Position numbers and translations under genes: made by a program. Positions 7,646-16,669 of a stretch of 57,322 nt of DNA are shown one piece after another (the first letter of the stretch is position 1; every line of letters starts with the position of its first letter). Where the stretch lies: NCBI GenBank assembly GCA_902761225.1, contig CACWJQ010000012.1, positions 1 through 57,322 on the forward strand. Direction: 5' to 3'. The stretch comes from an uncultured Lachnospiraceae bacterium. GTDB lineage: Bacteria; Bacillota; Clostridia; Lachnospirales; Lachnospiraceae. The notes under the pieces were generated by a model. It was not told where the DNA came from, ran no database searches, and saw only the letters and a program-made list of their open reading frames with translations.

Positions 7646-9346
7646 TCAGCCTTTCCCTTCCTTCTTATCGTTAAGGAATCTCTCAAACTCATCGGCAGGT
7701 ACAGGCTTTGAAAAATAATATCCCTGAATAATGGCACAGCCCAGCCTTTTAAGTTCGAGGTACTGCTCCTCAGTCTCAACGCCCTCAGCTATGACCGGGA
7801 CCTTCAGATAATCGGCGATGTCTATGACTATGCTGATCATCCTGGTATCATTCTTCTTTTCAAATGCAGTTCTGATGAACTTCATGTCCAGTTTCAGGGC
7901 ATCGATGGGAAGCTCAGAGATCATATTCAGGGAAGAATAGCCTGAACCGAAGTCATCCATCTCAATGAAGAATCCGTGCTCCCTGAGGGCCTTAACCCTG
8001 TCCACCATTTGGCTGGAATCGCTGACATATGCAGACTCCGTTACCTCGAGATACAGATCATCCCTGCTTATGCCGCTTTCCCGCGTGATCTTCTCCATTG
8101 TATCGACAAGCTCGGGATCATAGAGATCTGCGCGGGACAGGTTGACAGATACAGGAACCGATATTCCCAGACGCGCTTTCCAGTCGGCGATCTTCTCAGC
8201 AGTCCTTCGCCAGACGTATTCATCCAGTTTTGCAATGAGTCCGTCCCCTTCAAAAAGAGGTATAAATGCTCCGGGGGATATCATGCCCAAAGAAGGATGT
8301 ATCCAGCGGACGAGAGCCTCCGCACTTGATAAGACAGGCTTGTCACCACGGATATCGAACTTGGGCTGGAAATATACCAGGAACTGCTTTTCTTCAAGAG
8401 CCTTGGGAAATTCTTCAACAAGCTGCTCCGCAAAAAGTTCTGCATCTATCAGCGCTTCATCAAAGTCACTCACGGACACGGTATAGTTATTGCGTATCTT
8501 GTCGGATGCTATCTTGGCCCTGCCAAACCGCAGATGTATATCCAGCTTCTTATCACAGCAGGAATATACTCCGACTCTCATCTTGAGTGAAGTGTGAAGG
8601 TCTTCTCCAATCTCGGCTATCTGATCAACGATCTTCGCATACTCATCATGATCACGGTGTGAACAATACACAAGGAAGGTATCGGCAGTCTTCCTGCAGA
8701 CAAAGCTTGCCTTATCCGCAAATACGGTCTCAAGGCGTTCCGCTATATGCTTAAGTATCTCGTCACCTTTCTCCGTGCCGAAGCGTTCGTTAAGCACATG
8801 GAAATGATTGACATCAAAGCAGAGAGCATCCATTTCGGCATTTGGATAGTACTTATCGAACTGACTTCCGTAACGGTAGAAATACTCGATGGTATACAGC
8901 CCCGTAAGCTCGTCCCTCTCGGTTGCACTTATGATCTGGCGGTTCTCCGCAAGCTCGATGGATCGTGATACACGGGCTTTTATAACATCAGGCTGAGGAT
9001 AGGGCTTGGGTATGAAATCATAGGCTCCGTTCCTGAGACTTTCCACCTCGGAATCGTGATCGGATGTAAGAACTATCACCGGAATGCCCTTAAGATCCGG
9101 CTCATCGCTTATCCTGGAAAGAAGCTCGAGTCCTGTCATTTTAGGCATGATGAGATCCAGCAGGATCAGGGAAAGAGTGTTTCTGTTCTGCCTGATCATC
9201 TCATAAGCCATCTCTCCGTCTTCGGCTTTAAGAACATCATATTCATCGGAGAGGATATTCTCCAGCAGTTCACGGTTGATGAATTCATCATCCGCAACCA
9301 GAATATTCCTTTTACCCCCTGCCAGTACATCCGAATGCTCCTTCAT
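7646..9346 (-). CDS. response regulator with degenerate GGDEF and intact EAL domain (c-di-GMP phosphodiesterase)
   Basis: 566 aa from the ATG at 9346, which has AAGGAGG 8 nt upstream; the longer frame to 9382 lacks such a site. Receiver (about residues 14-130) with VADDE, acceptor LLDLIMP and Lys in FIPKPYP. Then a GGDEF-like domain whose signature is replaced by RKTADTF, so it should not make c-di-GMP. Then an EAL domain with EALVRW, the DDFGSGYSSL loop and LKLDMKFIR, all expected of an active phosphodiesterase. Likely output: phosphorylation-controlled c-di-GMP breakdown, with the HPt protein encoded just downstream. Confidence 0.9.
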   Translation of the reverse strand: MKEHSDVLAGGKRNILVADDEFINRELLENILSDEYDVLKAEDGEMAYEMIRQNRNTLSLILLDLIMPKMTGLELLSRISDEPDLKGIPVIVLTSDHDSEVESLRNGAYDFIPKPYPQPDVIKARVSRSIELAENRQIISATERDELTGLYTIEYFYRYGSQFDKYYPNAEMDALCFDVNHFHVLNERFGTEKGDEILKHIAERLETVFADKASFVCRKTADTFLVYCSHRDHDEYAKIVDQIAEIGEDLHTSLKMRVGVYSCCDKKLDIHLRFGRAKIASDKIRNNYTVSVSDFDEALIDAELFAEQLVEEFPKALEEKQFLVYFQPKFDIRGDKPVLSSAEALVRWIHPSLGMISPGAFIPLFEGDGLIAKLDEYVWRRTAEKIADWKARLGISVPVSVNLSRADLYDPELVDTMEKITRESGISRDDLYLEVTESAYVSDSSQMVDRVKALREHGFFIEMDDFGSGYSSLNMISELPIDALKLDMKFIRTAFEKKNDTRMISIVIDIADYLKVPVIAEGVETEEQYLELKRLGCAIIQGYYFSKPVPADEFERFLNDKKEGKG

Positions 9347-9388
9347 CAGGCTTCCTCCTTTATTCACTGCACACCCTGTCATTTAAGT

Positions 9389-9430
9389 AAAAAATACATT
9401 GGTCCAAAGAGCGTACTCCGGACCAATGTA
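9389..9430 (-). terminator. intrinsic terminator after the XRE-AbrB gene
   Basis: 11-bp perfect stem (TACATTGGTCC at 9395-9405 with 9420-9430), 14-nt loop, then T-rich sequence on the minus strand (9389-9394). It separates the XRE-AbrB gene from the c-di-GMP gene. Confidence 0.8.
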
Positions 9431-9488
9431 ATTATAACACTTTTGCGGGAATAGTTATGTTCAATATCCATGCCGTCATGATGTACAG

Positions 9489-9917
9489 TTACCTTTTGGC
9501 TTTGGCACTGTTGATAAGTCCGAGAAGTCCCTTCTCTTTGATCAGTGCTATACCCTGGCCCTCGTCACCGAGAACTATCAGATTATCTCCGGGAGCTATG
9601 TCGAAGATCTTCCTGGCCTTGGCAGGGATAACGATCTGGCCCTTTTCACCCACTTTGACCAGGCCGAATATATGCTTTCCCTTTGGCGGAACACCATAAC
9701 CCATATTGTCCTCATCATTTTTATCATAGGATATAAGATCATCAACCGTTACGGAAAATGCATCGGCAATGAGCCTGCATTTTTCTATATCCGGAAGGGA
9801 TTCTCCCGTCTCGTATTTTGAAAGAGTCTGTCTGGATACTCCTATCATATCGGCAAGCTCTTCCTGTGAAAAACCGTTCATTTTTCTCAGTTCGATGAGA
9901 TTATCGGCAAAGCTCAT
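9489..9917 (-). CDS. XRE-type HTH fused to AbrB/SpoVT-type domain, transcriptional regulator
   Basis: 142 aa from the ATG at 9917 (GAAGGAG 7 nt upstream; the frame extends to 9953 without support). Residues 1-65 are an HTH_3 domain (LRKMNGFSQEELADMIGVS, then RQTLSKYETGESLPD). Residues about 85-125 match a SpoVT-AbrB swapped-hairpin DNA-binding domain (VKVGEKGQIVIPAKARKIFDI). Two unlike DNA-binding modules in one short chain suggest a dimeric regulator with composite sites. The ATG overlaps the stop of the acyltransferase gene (ATGA), so they are coupled and may be functionally linked. Confidence 0.85.
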   Translation of the reverse strand: MSFADNLIELRKMNGFSQEELADMIGVSRQTLSKYETGESLPDIEKCRLIADAFSVTVDDLISYDKNDEDNMGYGVPPKGKHIFGLVKVGEKGQIVIPAKARKIFDIAPGDNLIVLGDEGQGIALIKEKGLLGLINSAKAKR

Positions 9918-10990
9918 TTTGTTTTCTCCTTCTTTATACCAAGCACACACCATCTGATCACTGGGATCCGACTCATAACCTCATACAGTATGAAGGATCC
10001 TCCAAAACCCGCCATTGCCACGATCAGGTATGCGATAAAGGGCGCAAGATCCGGTGCAAGGTTCCTCAGATACCATCCGCTCACAGCGATCATCAGATAA
10101 TGGAAGACGTAAAGTCCCCAGGATTTTCTGCACATCCATCCCGTGAAGGGATTTTCAAATTCTCCCCATCTTTTCATAAATGCCATGACACCGAGGACTC
10201 CGGTCCATGCATATATATTACAGAGAACCGTATCAAGGACTTCATGATCCGGATATGACTGTCCAAGAAAGCATACCACAAATACTATACACACAATGAC
10301 CGCAATGCTGCTCAGCAGGATCCAGTTTTTCCCCACTCTCTCCATAACCTCTTCATGGGACATAACAAAATATCCGATGAAAAACCCGAGTCCGTAGATA
10401 CCGAACCTGTATACGACGATCACCGGGGTGTTAAGTATCTGTGCCGCACCGTATACGAGAACTGTCAGGCACAAAAGAACCGGGACATTTGCTCCTTTGC
10501 ACAGCTTATAGAATCTGTCCTTCTCGATCTTCCTGACAAGGAGCAGAAGCACGCTGAAAACCCAGAGCATCTGGATATACCATAAGGGACCGCAGCCGCT
10601 TATAGCCATGATCAGGAAAAGTACAGGCCCCGGAACAGCTCCCATTTCATTAAACGCTCCGGAAATCAGCATATTGTAATAACCCAGCACCCAGCCGAAC
10701 ACCAGCAGTCCGATGGTGGAAGGGACAAGCAGCTTTCTCGTCCTTATACGCATGAATTCCTTCGCGGTACGCTTATCCAGTTCAAACCGTGCGGACATGC
10801 CGGATACCACGAAGAGCAGCAGCATGAACCATGGATATACGATATACTGATACACATCCTGCGGCTGATGATCCGAGAAGGGCCCTATGATACCGTATTT
10901 CGTGACGCCGTTGAATATGTAGATCACATGGTATATGACCACCAGTACAACCGTGATCCAGCGGATGTTGTCAATGTATGTCTTTCTCAT
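9914..10990 (-). CDS. acyltransferase 3 family membrane protein
   Basis: 358 aa with about ten transmembrane helices. The N-terminus (YIDNIRWITVVLVVIYHVIY) carries the His in the first helix (YHV) typical of Acyl_transf_3 enzymes, which O-acetylate cell-surface sugars, lipids or antibiotics. RTRKLLVPSTIGLLVFG is the usual R-x-x-R-(L)-P loop. The substrate is unknown. Strong ribosome site AAAGGTGG before the ATG. It is translationally coupled to the downstream XRE-AbrB regulator. Confidence 0.85.
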   Translation of the reverse strand: MRKTYIDNIRWITVVLVVIYHVIYIFNGVTKYGIIGPFSDHQPQDVYQYIVYPWFMLLLFVVSGMSARFELDKRTAKEFMRIRTRKLLVPSTIGLLVFGWVLGYYNMLISGAFNEMGAVPGPVLFLIMAISGCGPLWYIQMLWVFSVLLLLVRKIEKDRFYKLCKGANVPVLLCLTVLVYGAAQILNTPVIVVYRFGIYGLGFFIGYFVMSHEEVMERVGKNWILLSSIAVIVCIVFVVCFLGQSYPDHEVLDTVLCNIYAWTGVLGVMAFMKRWGEFENPFTGWMCRKSWGLYVFHYLMIAVSGWYLRNLAPDLAPFIAYLIVAMAGFGGSFILYEVMSRIPVIRWCVLGIKKEKTK

Positions 10991-11034
10991 ACTTATACCA
11001 CCTTTGCAAATAAATTTAACATTTTCTAAATCAT

Positions 11035-11072
11035 AAAAAAATAAGCTTCACCCGTCCACCAAGTGAAGCTTA
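11035..11072 (-). terminator. intrinsic terminator after the histidine kinase
   Basis: 10-bp perfect stem (TAAGCTTCAC at 11042-11051 with 11063-11072), 11-nt loop and seven T on the minus strand (11035-11041). Confidence 0.85.
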
Positions 11073-11116
11073 CATAAATAGGCTGTTTTAGTTAAAAATA
11101 GTAGCAAAAGTGTCTT

Positions 11117-12796
11117 TTATCTTATTTCGAAGACGATCTTTTCGGGATCGGGCTTTGCGGTAAGACTTATATCCATCCTTCCAAGGATATCCTTAGCCAC
11201 CCTGAGACCAAGGCCGGAATTGGATCTTCCCGGAGCATCATCTCCCGTAACGAAGCTTTCAAAAAGCAGTCCGGGCTTTCTGATGAACTTATCGACCGGC
11301 TTCCATTTATTACCGATAGTCATATGATCCATGCAGGTGGTGATCACTATCTCCGATCCGGCCGTGGCATATTTGACCGCATTTCCGATGAGGTTATCCA
11401 TTGCCATGGAAAAGAGGACCGGATCCCCTTTTATGACATATCTGTCATTATCATCAATCTTCCATGTGAGCTCTCTTTTTTCAGATGAACTCTTATACTT
11501 TTCCAGAAGTTCTCTGCATACCTCTGATGCATCTATGGTCTCCGAAACAGGCTCATAGCCCGCAGATCCCGTTCTGTAGAAGGAAAGGATCTTCTCCGTA
11601 GTCTCGCTCATCCGGTCGGTCTCATCAATTATCTTCTGCTCGTACCGGGATTTCTTTTCTTCGGAAACTCCTGCCCGCAGGTTCTCGGCACAGCTCCTCA
11701 AGATCATAAGTGATGACTTATAGTTATGAGCCAGGGCGTTTGTGACGCTTCTTTCATACTCAGCCTTTTCCCTTTTGCGTTTTGCTCTCCTGCACAGGAC
11801 AAGAGCTGTGATGAAGCACACAAGGATGATAACAGACCAGGCGGCAGCTGTTGCGGCATTCAGCATGCCTTTGTAATCGATCACTTCGGCCTGACAAATG
11901 ATATATCTGTCCGTCATCTCCGACGTTATCTTGGTGATGTATCCTCTGGTAAAATCATGGATATTATCCGATGGAAGCTGCTTAAGATCCGATGTAAAAT
12001 GCCTGTATTTTTCATCAGCAAGACTTACCGCTATCTGATATGCCCGGTCAGCGGGATCCAGCAGGTCATCTGCCAGGATGCACTCTGAGGATTCCGTAAC
12101 TTCCGACGGATCGTATTCAAAGGGAAGATCCGAATAAAAGCTTATATCCCCTTCAGCTTCGCGAAAAGTGATCACAAGAGGATAAACTATCCCGTCTCTG
12201 CAGACGTACTTTTCTATATAGGGATATAAAGGCTCATCAAATTCACGGATGTTGTCCAAATATGAAGGTTTTCCAAGAGGCTTGTAGAAAAGCTCGCACA
12301 TGCGGGTTAATTCTTCCCCGGAAAAGCAGGCCCTTATGTCACAGAGCATTCTTTTTTTTCCTTCGCTCAAAACCACATAATCGCCCCTTGTGACAAGCTC
12401 TCCGGTGCTTCTGTCAGCGATCCATACCGCACCGCCGTATCTGTACAGAGGGAATGATATCAAAGGTGCTCCCGGCAATCCAAACCCGGATTCCATGAAT
12501 GCGGACTTATCGTTTAACGCACCGTAATAGAAATTTATGACATCCTCCTGAGAATCCAGGATGTCTGTTTTAAGTTCTTCTGCAGTGCCATCTTCAAGGC
12601 TTTGAGTGCGGCTCAGATACTGCCTCATATAGTTTCTGATATAAGTCTGGCCCTCAATGGAGTAGATATAGGAAACCACTGCATTTCTTACAAAAGGGAT
12701 CATGATCAGGCACAGCACTGCACATATCGCTGCAGTAAAAAGTATGATCTTCGGTTCTTCCTTTATGTTAGGTTTTCTTCCTGCTCTCTTAGTCAT
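11117..12796 (-). CDS. sensor histidine kinase
   Basis: 559 aa. TM1 about residues 17-38, an extracytoplasmic sensor domain of about 270 residues, TM2 about 313-335, then a HisKA-like helix with His357 (NALAHNYKSSL), an N box (MDNLIGNAVKYA) and a G box (GRSNSGLGLRVAKDIL). It phosphorylates the OmpR-type regulator encoded immediately upstream, whose gene it overlaps by 8 bp. The large outer domain has no recognised fold; ligand unknown. Ribosome site AGAGGT lies inside the end of the regulator gene. Confidence 0.92.
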   Translation of the reverse strand: MTKRAGRKPNIKEEPKIILFTAAICAVLCLIMIPFVRNAVVSYIYSIEGQTYIRNYMRQYLSRTQSLEDGTAEELKTDILDSQEDVINFYYGALNDKSAFMESGFGLPGAPLISFPLYRYGGAVWIADRSTGELVTRGDYVVLSEGKKRMLCDIRACFSGEELTRMCELFYKPLGKPSYLDNIREFDEPLYPYIEKYVCRDGIVYPLVITFREAEGDISFYSDLPFEYDPSEVTESSECILADDLLDPADRAYQIAVSLADEKYRHFTSDLKQLPSDNIHDFTRGYITKITSEMTDRYIICQAEVIDYKGMLNAATAAAWSVIILVCFITALVLCRRAKRKREKAEYERSVTNALAHNYKSSLMILRSCAENLRAGVSEEKKSRYEQKIIDETDRMSETTEKILSFYRTGSAGYEPVSETIDASEVCRELLEKYKSSSEKRELTWKIDDNDRYVIKGDPVLFSMAMDNLIGNAVKYATAGSEIVITTCMDHMTIGNKWKPVDKFIRKPGLLFESFVTGDDAPGRSNSGLGLRVAKDILGRMDISLTAKPDPEKIVFEIR

Positions 12797-13472
12797 TTTT
12801 TACCTCTAACCTGTATCCATAACCGCGGTATGTAACTATCACTGCCTCGGATTGCTCTATTGCTTTTCGGATATTTTTCACGGGATTATCAAGATTGCGC
12901 GGTATTGCGTCGCTCTCAGTTCCCCACACTCTTGCAAGCAGCTCTTCTTTGGACACAAGACGCTCGGGATGTTCCATTAAGTACAGCAGTATATCGAATT
13001 CTCTCGGCTGTACACAGATCTCTTTACCGCCCATATAAAGCTTCCTGTCCCTGCGCTCCGCATCAAGATCAAGAAATGATATCCTGTCAGATCTCTCCTC
13101 TCCGTAACGCTTCAGAAACACCCTGATCTTCGCAGCAAGCTGTGCCATGGAAAAGGGCTTTACCAGATAATCATCCCCGCCGCACTCATAGCCCTTCAGC
13201 ACATCCTCTTCGGAAAAACGCGCCGTGACAAATATCACCGGAGTCTGTATCCCCCGTCTCCTCAAGCTCCTGCAGATCTCAAATCCGTCACGCTCAGGGA
13301 GACCTATATCAAGGAGGATCATGGAATAAAGTGTCTGAGATGCCAGCTCCAGTCCGTCATCCCCGTTATCAGAGATGTGCACTCTCCACTTGCCTTCTCC
13401 GGCTCCTGTCAGATAATCCTGTATATTTTCTGCTATATCGGGGTCATCCTCTATGAGCAGTATTTCGATCAT
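12789..13472 (-). CDS. OmpR-family response regulator
   Basis: 227 aa from the ATG at 13472 (GGAGG 6 nt upstream; the ATG at 13478 touches the ribosome site). Receiver: acidic pair IEDD, acceptor MILLDIGLP, Thr in VIFVTAR, Lys in YLVKPF. C-terminal winged helix about 130-225 (VQPREFDILLYLMEHPERLVSKEELLARVWG; VKNIRKAIE; YRGYGYRLE), shown here in separate motifs. A complete transcription factor; targets unknown. It forms a two-component pair with the overlapping kinase gene. Confidence 0.93.
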   Translation of the reverse strand: MIEILLIEDDPDIAENIQDYLTGAGEGKWRVHISDNGDDGLELASQTLYSMILLDIGLPERDGFEICRSLRRRGIQTPVIFVTARFSEEDVLKGYECGGDDYLVKPFSMAQLAAKIRVFLKRYGEERSDRISFLDLDAERRDRKLYMGGKEICVQPREFDILLYLMEHPERLVSKEELLARVWGTESDAIPRNLDNPVKNIRKAIEQSEAVIVTYRGYGYRLEVKND

Positions 13473-13542
13473 ACTCATCCTCCGTAATATACGAATAACA
13501 TATCATGAAAATGTATTCAGAATGTATGTATGCACGTTAACT

Positions 13543-15132
13543 TCAGTATCCATATTTATATGCATGTTCATAATCCTTGTCCACATAAATATCTGCGTTA
13601 AAAGAATTCAGATCATAGACAGCTGACCACTGGGTCATGGATCCAAGACAGACTTTTCCAAGGAGCGCTGCGGCCTGATCGGTGGTGAGGATACCTTCAT
13701 TTGCATCCAGTTCCTCCAGGATCACATCCAGTCTCCAGTCCGCCTCCTCCCCGTAATGATCTCCGGGAGTAAGGACGGAATTGGTCACCGCATTAAGCTC
13801 ATTCACATACATCCTGTCATCAAACCATTCTACCACCACAGACCTTCCTGATACATCAACGATGAACAGATGCTGTCTGACTCCGTTATGTGAATGGATA
13901 TCATATGAATCCAGCAGTTCTACAGCCTCATCAACTGTAGCACATCTGTCCAGAAGGACGCGTATCGCGGTATAGACGAACATATCCGGTCTTCCCGTAT
14001 CCTGATGGTTTTCTCCGATATCCAGTTCAAGGGTACTCACACCAAGTCCCGCTTCATTAACTCCGTCGCAGACTATATACGGAGTTACGAGCATCATGAA
14101 TCTTCCGATGAGGGTATCGGGACCTATCTCTCCCTTTTCCCTTCCGACACCGATCACCGCAAGATCTGCCATGGCATAGGAGGCATAGCCATCCTCAGGA
14201 TCCGTGTATATCATGACGGTATCGCTTTCCGGATAATCGAAATTTCTTCCGAATATGACATCACCGTCAGGTGTACGGGCTGCAAAGGATGAGCACCCGT
14301 ATCTTCCCGTATCGACACTGACAGGACACAGTCCATGGAATTCTGCATGATCCATCCATGAGAGCAGTTCTTCATCTGATGTTATACCGGATGCGAGCAT
14401 ATCATCCAGCTTCAGCTCCCTGTCATAGGTCATGAAGTATACTCCCCCGCCATCCTTGCGGATATTCTGCATGAGATGAAGCTGTTTATGAAATAATATG
14501 ATCGTGATAAGTGCCATCACCGCCATAACACATGAAAATGCAATAAGCACCTTAACGAACGGTTTCCGGGTTATTACGGATATCACAAGCAGAATGGCTG
14601 ACAAAAGGAGCAGGCCTCCCAATATCAGAAGCAGATTTCTGAACAGGTCTCTTGACCCCGCATTGGATGAATATACTTCGATGTAATGATTGGAAACGGC
14701 AGCACTTATATTTTCACGCTCTTCATCAGTAAGTTCCCAATCCTTAGATATTTCATCAATCCATTCAAAGTAATCCATGAGGATACCGGTTGTCTCCTCC
14801 TTCATCCCTGCGGATGACTTCTGTACCGTACCGGTATATATTATCCCCTCTTCTCCCTCATCCAGAAATAACGAACCCTGCAGTTCATCCGGCACATGAA
14901 TCCTTATGGCAATGGCATTTTCTTCCGTTTCCTGTATATAGATCCCATCCGTGTCATTCACAGGCATATACTCCGCACCATCGATCGAGAAGCGTATCCT
15001 TTGTCCGACAGATGCTTCGGTAATGCCTTCAATATCCGGACGCACAGCTCCCGGCTTTGCACAGAAAGCAAGGCACACAGCCCCTGCACCCAGGATCAGC
15101 AGTATACATGCAATGATGATCTTCTTTTTCAT
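13543..15132 (-). CDS. membrane-anchored Ntn amidohydrolase (linear amide C-N hydrolase / choloylglycine hydrolase fold)
   Basis: 529 aa from the ATG at 15132 (GGAGG about 6 nt upstream). N-terminal signal anchor (about 3-22), an outer region of about 140 residues, two transmembrane helices (about 166-188 and 194-216), then a C-terminal Ntn-type domain. Its signature is YGCSSFAARTPDGDVIFGRNFDY with the candidate nucleophile Cys280. Family members cleave amide bonds of bile salts, penicillin V or acyl-amino acids after autocatalytic exposure of the Cys. Here processing would release the hydrolase from the membrane part. Substrate unknown. It follows the ECF/anti-sigma unit, separated by a hairpin. 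Confidence 0.8.
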   Translation of the reverse strand: MKKKIIIACILLILGAGAVCLAFCAKPGAVRPDIEGITEASVGQRIRFSIDGAEYMPVNDTDGIYIQETEENAIAIRIHVPDELQGSLFLDEGEEGIIYTGTVQKSSAGMKEETTGILMDYFEWIDEISKDWELTDEERENISAAVSNHYIEVYSSNAGSRDLFRNLLLILGGLLLLSAILLVISVITRKPFVKVLIAFSCVMAVMALITIILFHKQLHLMQNIRKDGGGVYFMTYDRELKLDDMLASGITSDEELLSWMDHAEFHGLCPVSVDTGRYGCSSFAARTPDGDVIFGRNFDYPESDTVMIYTDPEDGYASYAMADLAVIGVGREKGEIGPDTLIGRFMMLVTPYIVCDGVNEAGLGVSTLELDIGENHQDTGRPDMFVYTAIRVLLDRCATVDEAVELLDSYDIHSHNGVRQHLFIVDVSGRSVVVEWFDDRMYVNELNAVTNSVLTPGDHYGEEADWRLDVILEELDANEGILTTDQAAALLGKVCLGSMTQWSAVYDLNSFNADIYVDKDYEHAYKYGY

Positions 15133-15198
15133 GTCCTTCCTCCAGACTTTCTGAGACCACCATATCACAACAATGTATTTTCTATGTATGGATGAACG

Positions 15199-15249
15199 AA
15201 AGGACGGTTCCTGCGTTCAGAATTCACCGAACTCAGGAACCGTTCCTTT
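15199..15249. terminator. long inverted repeat, possible terminator
   Basis: A 15-bp inverted repeat with one bulge (15199-15213 with 15234-15249) around a 20-nt loop, after the anti-sigma-like gene. There is no long T run on either strand, so termination is possible but not certain; an RNA-stabilising hairpin is an alternative. Confidence 0.5.
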
Positions 15250-15342
15250 GTTTACTGTCATTATCTGCATGTCACGGCATGCTCTGAAGTTTTCTTATCC
15301 GTTCCTTCCTTTAACGGATCATCCTCTGCAGCCTTCCTGCTC

Positions 15343-16059
15343 TCAGTCACCGACTGCCTGAACGCTGACGGTTATGTCGTCACCCCGCTCCATCGCAGCA
15401 TCCTCTGTTGCAAGATCCGAAGAGTCTGCCTCATAGTAGCTCTTGCCAAATGTGGGCTTGCTGTGTGCGTAAGTGGAATATCCGCCGTCTTCCTGAATGT
15501 CGGTAATATCGAAGTATGTGTTAGGATTGGAAGGATCCGAAACGTGGATGTAGAGATTGCCCTTTTTATCAGTCTGATCAGTTACATCCTCCACAAGGTT
15601 CTTGTAGGTGAATATCAGTCTTCCATCCTCTGTAAATGTAAGATGGCACTCATTGTTCATAAGTCCAACAAGTTCCTCAGCGCTCATGGAAATCTCATTA
15701 CCGAAAGCATCAATGCTTACACCGCCGAAGCCCATGGTCTCTTCACCATTCTCATCGTAGATCGCATAAGAGCTATCGCCTGTCTGCTGGATCTCCACCT
15801 CCTGTTTTTCGCCGTTTATCCACATACCGATCCTTGTTCTGATCCCGCCGATATCATTCGCGTAGCATACGCCTGCGCTTCCGAGTGCTATGGTTCCTGC
15901 GAGTACTGCAGCTGCTGCCAGTTTGCTTATTCCATACATTGCTCTGAAATTCATTATCTTACCCTTTCCGCTTTCTTCCGGGTTCCTGCATTTTTCCCGG
16001 AAATCCTCGGAGAGATGTAATGTATTAAAGCTTCTCTGATATCTGTCTTTATTATTCAT
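15343..16059 (-). CDS. anti-sigma-like membrane protein
   Basis: 238 aa. Short cytoplasmic N-terminus beginning MNNKDRYQRSFN with LHLSEDFREK, one hydrophobic helix (about 44-66, LAAAAVLAGTIALGSAGVCYA), then an extracytoplasmic domain with repeated Gly/Asp-rich beta segments. It overlaps the end of the ECF sigma gene by 8 bp with GGAGGG upstream, so it is most likely the partner anti-sigma or sensor. The helix could also serve as an uncleaved signal peptide. No named family. Confidence 0.6.
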   Translation of the reverse strand: MNNKDRYQRSFNTLHLSEDFREKCRNPEESGKGKIMNFRAMYGISKLAAAAVLAGTIALGSAGVCYANDIGGIRTRIGMWINGEKQEVEIQQTGDSSYAIYDENGEETMGFGGVSIDAFGNEISMSAEELVGLMNNECHLTFTEDGRLIFTYKNLVEDVTDQTDKKGNLYIHVSDPSNPNTYFDITDIQEDGGYSTYAHSKPTFGKSYYEADSSDLATEDAAMERGDDITVSVQAVGD

Positions 16060-16528
16060 CTTCCCATCCCTCCAGTTTATCCTTCAGTATCCTGCGGCCG
16101 ATTAATAATCTTGTTTTTACTGTATTTTCAGAGGTATTCAGAATCTCAGCGATCTCTTTGACCTTATATTCTTCAAAATAGAACAGATGTATGACTATTC
16201 GGTATTTTTCCGGAAGCTTCAGGACCTCATCCATTAAATCTTTGTCAGACTCTTCCTCGAACACAAGTGAGTCCATATACTCTTCATAGGATGAGCGCAT
16301 CCTGTTCCAGAACAGCCTCTTGGTGCTCTTTGCGGCATTTATCGTCACTCTCAGGAGCCACGCTTTGATATGTTCCTCGGATTCAAAGTCCTTACGGCTG
16401 TGATACAGCCTTATAAAGGCATCCTGTACCGCATCCTCCGCATCCTGCTGCTGCCTGCATATATTGAATGCCGCAGCATAGAGCCTGTCCGAATATCTGT
16501 CATAAATATTGTCAAAATCCATTGTCAT
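16052..16528 (-). CDS. ECF-family RNA polymerase sigma factor
   Basis: 158 aa. Region 2: YDRYSDRLYAAAFNICRQQ, DAEDAVQDAFIRLY. Region 4: LPEKYRIVIHLFYFEEYKVKEIAEILNTS, ENTVKTRLLIGRRILK (both motifs given in parts). Start ATG with GGAG 8 nt upstream. Paired with the overlapping anti-sigma-like gene. A sigmaW-like promoter lies 34-62 nt upstream of the start, which predicts that this factor drives its own operon. Confidence 0.92.
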   Translation of the reverse strand: MTMDFDNIYDRYSDRLYAAAFNICRQQQDAEDAVQDAFIRLYHSRKDFESEEHIKAWLLRVTINAAKSTKRLFWNRMRSSYEEYMDSLVFEEESDKDLMDEVLKLPEKYRIVIHLFYFEEYKVKEIAEILNTSENTVKTRLLIGRRILKDKLEGWEDE

Positions 16529-16561
16529 CTGAAATGCTCCGTTGTAGACGTCTTACACATA

Positions 16562-16590
16562 TAATACGTCCCGGAAGAGGAAAAGGTTTT
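16562..16590 (-). promoter_or_regulatory. ECF-type promoter of the sigma operon
   Basis: On the minus strand: AAAACC (16585-16590), followed by a T-rich start to a 16-bp spacer, then CGTATTAT (16561-16568). Bacillus sigmaW-group promoters have TGAAAC, T-rich spacer and CGTA at this spacing. Predicted transcription start is about 28 nt before the start codon. Confidence 0.5.
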
Positions 16591-16617
16591 GTATATCATA
16601 AAAAATTTTTCCGCCTG

Positions 16618-16650
16618 AAAAACGGGCAGGAAAATCTCTGTTCCTGCCCG
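16618..16650 (-). terminator. intrinsic terminator of the MATE operon
   Basis: 9-bp perfect GC-rich stem (CGGGCAGGA at 16623-16631 with 16642-16650) and five T on the minus strand (16618-16622). It follows the 57-aa ORF. Confidence 0.85.
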
Positions 16651-16669
16651 CTCCCGATCATATTTAATA

